NCBI GenBank assembly: GCA_030630935.1
Contig: DAOVMD010000113.1
Span: 1-8,459 of the forward strand
Length of the DNA stretch: 8,459 nt
Direction of reading: 5' to 3'
Source of the DNA: Candidatus Mcinerneyibacteriota bacterium
GTDB lineage: Bacteria; AUK180; JAQVHJ01
A program made the position numbers and the translations under genes. Of the stretch, positions 5,445 through 8,459 are shown one piece after another. The number at the start of each line of letters is the position of its first letter. The first letter of the stretch is position 1. The notes beneath the pieces are model-generated. The model ran no database searches. It was not told the DNA's origin and saw only the letters and a list, made by a program, of their open reading frames with translations.

Positions 5445-7106
5445 ATGGCCACATTAATTTATTATGAACTTAATGATAATCCGATAAAATTTAAGATCAA
5501 GAACGAGATTACCAAGATAGGCCGCAAGGAAGATAATGATATTATCCTAACTGATATTTTTGTTTCACGATATCACGTTGCTATTATAAATAAGGAAGGG
5601 CGATTTACATTAATTGACAAGGGAAGTTCTTACGGCACACTTCTAAACGGGAAAAAGATGTCCAGGGAAGAACTTAAGTATGGTGATGAGATTAAAATTG
5701 GGAATATCCTTATGACGTTTGTCGATGATTCTACAATAGATTCCGTTTTCACAAAAGACACCAAACGTACCCAAGGTGAGATGATAAAAGATATTACTCT
5801 TCTTCAGAATGAGCTGGATGATATTAAGATGAAGATTCGAGATAGAGATAAAGTAAAACTTGATATTAACCTGCTCGGTGAACGATTAATTAGTGTTCAA
5901 AATGAGCTTGTAAAGATGCAAGAATCTTTTCTTCAAGCTAAGAAATCGAATCAAGTTCTCAGGATTATGTATGATGTTGGAAAAGTTGTTAACTCAGTTA
6001 CTGACCTAAGAATGTTGATGAATGTTGTAATGGATTTAGCTTTAAAAGTTGTAAGTGCCGAGCGTGGTTATTTAATGCTTTATGAAAAGGAAGCGAACTC
6101 TCTTATTACAAAGGTTGCAAGGAATATGGGGAAGAATGTTACAGATCTTAATAATCTTGAAATATCGCAGACAATTGCTAAGGAGGTTTACAAATCAAGC
6201 AAGCCAATTCTTACAATTGATGCTCAGAATGATGATAGGTTTTCAACCTCAACAAGTATTGTAATGTATAATATCAGATCTGTTATCTGTGTACCTTTGC
6301 GTAATAAGAAAGAAGAAGCGATTGGAATTATTTATGTTGATAATATTGCATCAAAATCATCTTTTACAGAAGATGATAAAGAATTACTGGCGACATTTGC
6401 AAATTATGTTGCAGTTGCAATTGAGAATGCTTCCTTGTTCGAGAAGATCCGTAAGGAAGAAAAGATTAAGAACAAATTATCTCGTTACCTTTCAACAAAT
6501 GTTGTTGACTCGATAATTCAAGGACAGGAGATTCAGCTGGGTGGAGAGATAAAAATGATTACAACATTATTTTCTGATATCCGGGGATTTACAACAATGT
6601 CTGAAAAAATGGAACCGGAAGAAGTTGTTGCTTTATTAAATGAATATTTTTCTATTATGACAGATATAATATTTAAGTATGAAGGTACGCTCGATAAATT
6701 TATCGGGGATTGTATTATGGCGGTATTTGGAGCACCTTTTAGGCATGAGGATGATCCAATGAGAGCAATTAAAACTTCAATTGAGATGCGGGATGCAACG
6801 ATTAAATTAAATGCAAAATGGAAAAAGATGGGCAGAAGAAGTATTGGGGTCGGGATAGGAATCAATACAGGTGAAGCGATTGCAGGGAATATCGGTTCAT
6901 TACAAAGAATGGATTATACCGTTATTTCAGATGCTGTTAATCTTGCAGAACGTTTAGAAGCAAATGCTCCTGCAGAAAAGATTTATATTTCAATCTCAAC
7001 ATATGAAATTGTAAAAGATTATATCAAAGCTGTGGAACTTAAACCGTTTAAGGTAAAAGGTAAATCTAAGGCTCAACAAGTTTTTGAAGTATTAAGTTTA
7101 AAGTAA
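5445..7106 (+). CDS. FHA-GAF-class III adenylate cyclase
   Basis: The 553-residue protein has no signal peptide or membrane segment and should be cytoplasmic. Domains in order: an FHA phosphothreonine-binding domain (about 5-95; GR at 26-27, SRYH at 41-44, NG at 68-69); a coiled-coil linker (about 112-168); a GAF domain (about 175-332, with CVPLRNKKEEAIGIIYVDN); a short helical linker; and a class III nucleotide cyclase domain (about 368-553). Both metal-binding aspartates are present (D378 in FSDIRGFT, D422 in FIGDCIMAVFG). K418 and T492 match the adenine-selecting pair of class IIIb cyclases, and N499 and R503 in VNLAERLE supply the transition-state residues. ATP to cAMP is therefore the expected reaction, controlled by a phosphoprotein bound to FHA and a ligand bound to GAF. 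No kinase gene is visible. It is divergent from the HtrA cluster across 104 bp and convergent with the PorV-like gene. Confidence 0.93.
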   Translation: MATLIYYELNDNPIKFKIKNEITKIGRKEDNDIILTDIFVSRYHVAIINKEGRFTLIDKGSSYGTLLNGKKMSREELKYGDEIKIGNILMTFVDDSTIDSVFTKDTKRTQGEMIKDITLLQNELDDIKMKIRDRDKVKLDINLLGERLISVQNELVKMQESFLQAKKSNQVLRIMYDVGKVVNSVTDLRMLMNVVMDLALKVVSAERGYLMLYEKEANSLITKVARNMGKNVTDLNNLEISQTIAKEVYKSSKPILTIDAQNDDRFSTSTSIVMYNIRSVICVPLRNKKEEAIGIIYVDNIASKSSFTEDDKELLATFANYVAVAIENASLFEKIRKEEKIKNKLSRYLSTNVVDSIIQGQEIQLGGEIKMITTLFSDIRGFTTMSEKMEPEEVVALLNEYFSIMTDIIFKYEGTLDKFIGDCIMAVFGAPFRHEDDPMRAIKTSIEMRDATIKLNAKWKKMGRRSIGVGIGINTGEAIAGNIGSLQRMDYTVISDAVNLAERLEANAPAEKIYISISTYEIVKDYIKAVELKPFKVKGKSKAQQVFEVLSLK

Positions 7107-7121
7107 GTTTAAAAACCAAAA

Positions 7122-7142
7122 TCAAGCAATTCCATTGCTTGA
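7122..7142. terminator. 9-bp perfect stem, 3-base loop, just after the cyclase stop
   Basis: TCAAGCAAT, loop TCC, ATTGCTTGA forms a perfect hairpin 15 bases after the cyclase stop. On the plus strand it is followed by ACAGAG, with no T-run. On the minus strand it is followed by TTTTGGTTTTT, so it is better as a backup terminator for leftward transcription. It could instead protect the 3' end of the cyclase mRNA. Confidence 0.5.
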
Positions 7143-7331
7143 ACAGAGAATATACATCTTCGCTAATATCTCGGGATAAAAATATTTTTTCGCATTAAAT
7201 TGTTCTTCAAACTTTTAATGTTATTATTTTCAATCATCATGGTCAAGGTCAAACTGGGATGCAAGCACCCTTTCTGATTTCTGACTGAAGGTTAGTACTT
7301 TGTATAAGTATTATAATTAGGCAAGAACAAT

Positions 7332-7360
7332 GGGGTTTCACCCCCTTTATTTTTCTTTTT
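7332..7360 (+). terminator. Possible plus-strand terminator downstream of the cyclase gene
   Basis: GGGGT, loop TTC, ACCCC (7332-7344) is followed by CTTTATTTTTCTTTTT. The stem is only five base pairs but all but one are G-C, and the T-rich tail suits a rho-independent terminator reading rightward, about 225 bp after the cyclase stop. Confidence 0.5.
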
Positions 7361-7406
7361 GTTATTCCACTATTTTTTGTTTTATATACTCTGTTATATT
7401 TCTTTG

Positions 7407-7438
7407 AAAAAAAAAGCCCAACTTTTCAGTTGGGCTTT
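7407..7438 (-). terminator. Strong rho-independent terminator of the PorV/PorQ-like gene
   Basis: AAAGCCCAACT (7413-7423), loop TTTC, AGTTGGGCTTT (7428-7438) is a perfect 11-bp stem. Read on the minus strand it ends in an unbroken run of nine T (7415-7407), 24 bp beyond the stop codon at 7463. On the plus strand the tail TTTAAAATATTT is weaker but could also stop rightward transcription. Confidence 0.9.
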
Positions 7439-7462
7439 AAAATATTTAAAAAAGGAATATAC

Positions 7463-8446
7463 TTAAAATTGAATACCTATTTGAGCTCTAAATACGCCAC
7501 CAAATTCAGTAGACGGATTAAAAGAAATATCGACATTCATACCTTTCGAGGTACCGAACGGAACTTTCATTCCTACACCTGCTGAGATACTATCGTAAAC
7601 ATCATATCCTGCCTGGTATCCGGACCTTAAAACAAATCTTCCATTTAATGTATATTCAAATCCTATACTGGATTTGATTGCGGCATCGTTATACTGTACA
7701 AATTCAACAACTGTTAAGAAATCATGATTTGCAGATTTAAAGAAATTCCAGAAGATTCCATATCTTGCGATAACCGGCATTTCCCAACGTTGATGGTAAT
7801 ACTCTACATTTGATCCCATATTTCCTGCAGAAAAAGCAAGGCGAATATCCTTCATGAATTCAGGATTTTGATAAGTGAATCCGAGATCAAATGAGTAAGC
7901 ATCCGCTTCCCATTCTTCTAATTTCTCATAAAGATAATTAAAGTTCACTCCAAATCTAAAACTGTCAGTTAATTGCTTACCATAACCGATTGTTAGGACA
8001 TAATCATAAGCCGTAAATGTATCACCTGATTCATCTGGCTCGGAAGTATATCCAGTTGGGTAGGTGTATTCAAATGTTCCATAATCTACATATTTAATAC
8101 CAACCCCAAATGAACCATAATTAATTGTCTCATTGTTTCTAAGAACTTTAACCGGCATTCCTATACTCATGAATTGATAACTTGTATCAATAAAGTAACT
8201 TGAATACATGACTTGAATATCCATCCCTTTTAGTCCGGCCAATCCCGCTGGATTCCAGAATAAAGCAGTGGAATCTTCGACTAATGCACTATAAGAGTTA
8301 CCAAGCGCAGTTGCCCTGGCACTTACGGGTAGTTTGACAAACTGGAACGCGGTTGTACCTAAGTGAAATTGAGTTGCCATTCTAGCCGATGCTGAACCTA
8401 CAAGTACAAGCATAAGTAAGATGGTCAAAATTGCTATCTTTCGCAT
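7463..8446 (-). CDS. PorV/PorQ-family outer-membrane beta-barrel protein
   Basis: The 327-residue product has a signal peptide (cleavage likely after SASA at 21), then the segment that typifies the PorV/PorQ (UPF0164, FadL-like) family: GTTAFQFVKLPVSARATALG at 30-49, followed by SALVEDSTALFWNPAGLAGL. The rest is alternating beta-strand sequence rich in Tyr, Gly and Phe, ending in RAQIGIQF with a C-terminal Phe as in barrels inserted by BAM. PorV and PorQ are outer-membrane parts of type IX secretion in Bacteroidota, but many FCB and candidate-phylum genomes carry multiple family members with no known link to that system, and no other secretion gene is visible here. The ATG at 8446 has GGAGGAT at 8459-8453, the very edge of the window, so upstream neighbours are unseen. 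The strong terminator at 7407-7438 ends the unit. Confidence 0.88.
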   Translation of the reverse strand: MRKIAILTILLMLVLVGSASARMATQFHLGTTAFQFVKLPVSARATALGNSYSALVEDSTALFWNPAGLAGLKGMDIQVMYSSYFIDTSYQFMSIGMPVKVLRNNETINYGSFGVGIKYVDYGTFEYTYPTGYTSEPDESGDTFTAYDYVLTIGYGKQLTDSFRFGVNFNYLYEKLEEWEADAYSFDLGFTYQNPEFMKDIRLAFSAGNMGSNVEYYHQRWEMPVIARYGIFWNFFKSANHDFLTVVEFVQYNDAAIKSSIGFEYTLNGRFVLRSGYQAGYDVYDSISAGVGMKVPFGTSKGMNVDISFNPSTEFGGVFRAQIGIQF

Positions 8447-8459
8447 TATTAGATCCTCC

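Larger units (their letters stand above)
7107..7462. other. Intergenic region between convergent genes, three hairpins and no supported gene
   Basis: This 356-bp gap holds a palindrome (7122-7142), a G/C hairpin with a T-rich tail (7332-7360) and a strong terminator (7407-7438). The stretch from about 7143 to 7320 is A+T-rich and contains only very short frames, such as a 12-codon one at 7239 without a ribosome site. I see no tRNA, riboswitch or repeat array in it. Confidence 0.7.

Noticed and set aside
6533-6865. 110-codon open frame on the minus strand inside the cyclase gene
   Set aside because: It lies opposite the conserved cyclase domain, its translation resembles no known protein, and the plus-strand frame shows clear catalytic motifs.
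7239-7277. 12-codon frame MVKVKLGCKHPF in the intergenic region
   Set aside because: Too short, with no ribosome binding site or family resemblance.
7463-8446. Evidence for a type IX secretion locus from the PorV-like gene
   Set aside because: No Por/Gld/Spr partner and no type IX sorting domain on the exported proteins is seen; the family is widespread outside that system.

Overview
This A+T-rich window looks bacterial, with Gram-negative envelope proteins. The best taxonomic clue is the PorV/PorQ-family outer-membrane protein at the right end, a family typical of the FCB superphylum and related candidate phyla (Bacteroidota, Ignavibacteria, Cloacimonadota and similar lineages). The phylum cannot be fixed from the sequence alone.

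Layout. Positions 1 to about 141 (minus strand) look like the left end of an IS21-family insertion sequence: terminal-type repeats, an inverted repeat, a strong ribosome binding site, and the first 12 codons of a transposase that runs off the left edge. Directly beside it, on the same strand, lie four closely spaced genes for exported proteins, in transcription order: an HtrA-like protease (5340-3994), an HtrA-like protein that has lost its catalytic His and Asp (3959-2559), a second intact HtrA-like protease (2537-1197), and an unrecognised secreted protein with a possible TonB-C-like domain (1129-125). The stop codon of the last gene lies inside the presumed IS tip, so that gene is probably truncated by the insertion.

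Divergent from this cluster, across a gap of about 104 bp, is a cytoplasmic FHA-GAF-class III adenylate cyclase (5445-7106, plus strand) with every catalytic residue in place. A 356 bp intergenic region with three hairpins follows. It separates the cyclase from the convergent PorV/PorQ-like gene (8446-7463, minus strand), which ends just before a strong terminator.

How it may fit together. The four-gene cluster looks like an envelope protein-quality or processing module built from two active proteases and a pseudoprotease that share an N-terminal trypsin fold, a PDZ domain and a divergent C-terminal PDZ-like domain. The adjacent divergent cyclase could share regulation with it, but no CRP-type site was seen, so that link is positional only. 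The most interesting points are the active/dead/active HtrA trio and the IS-truncated fourth gene.
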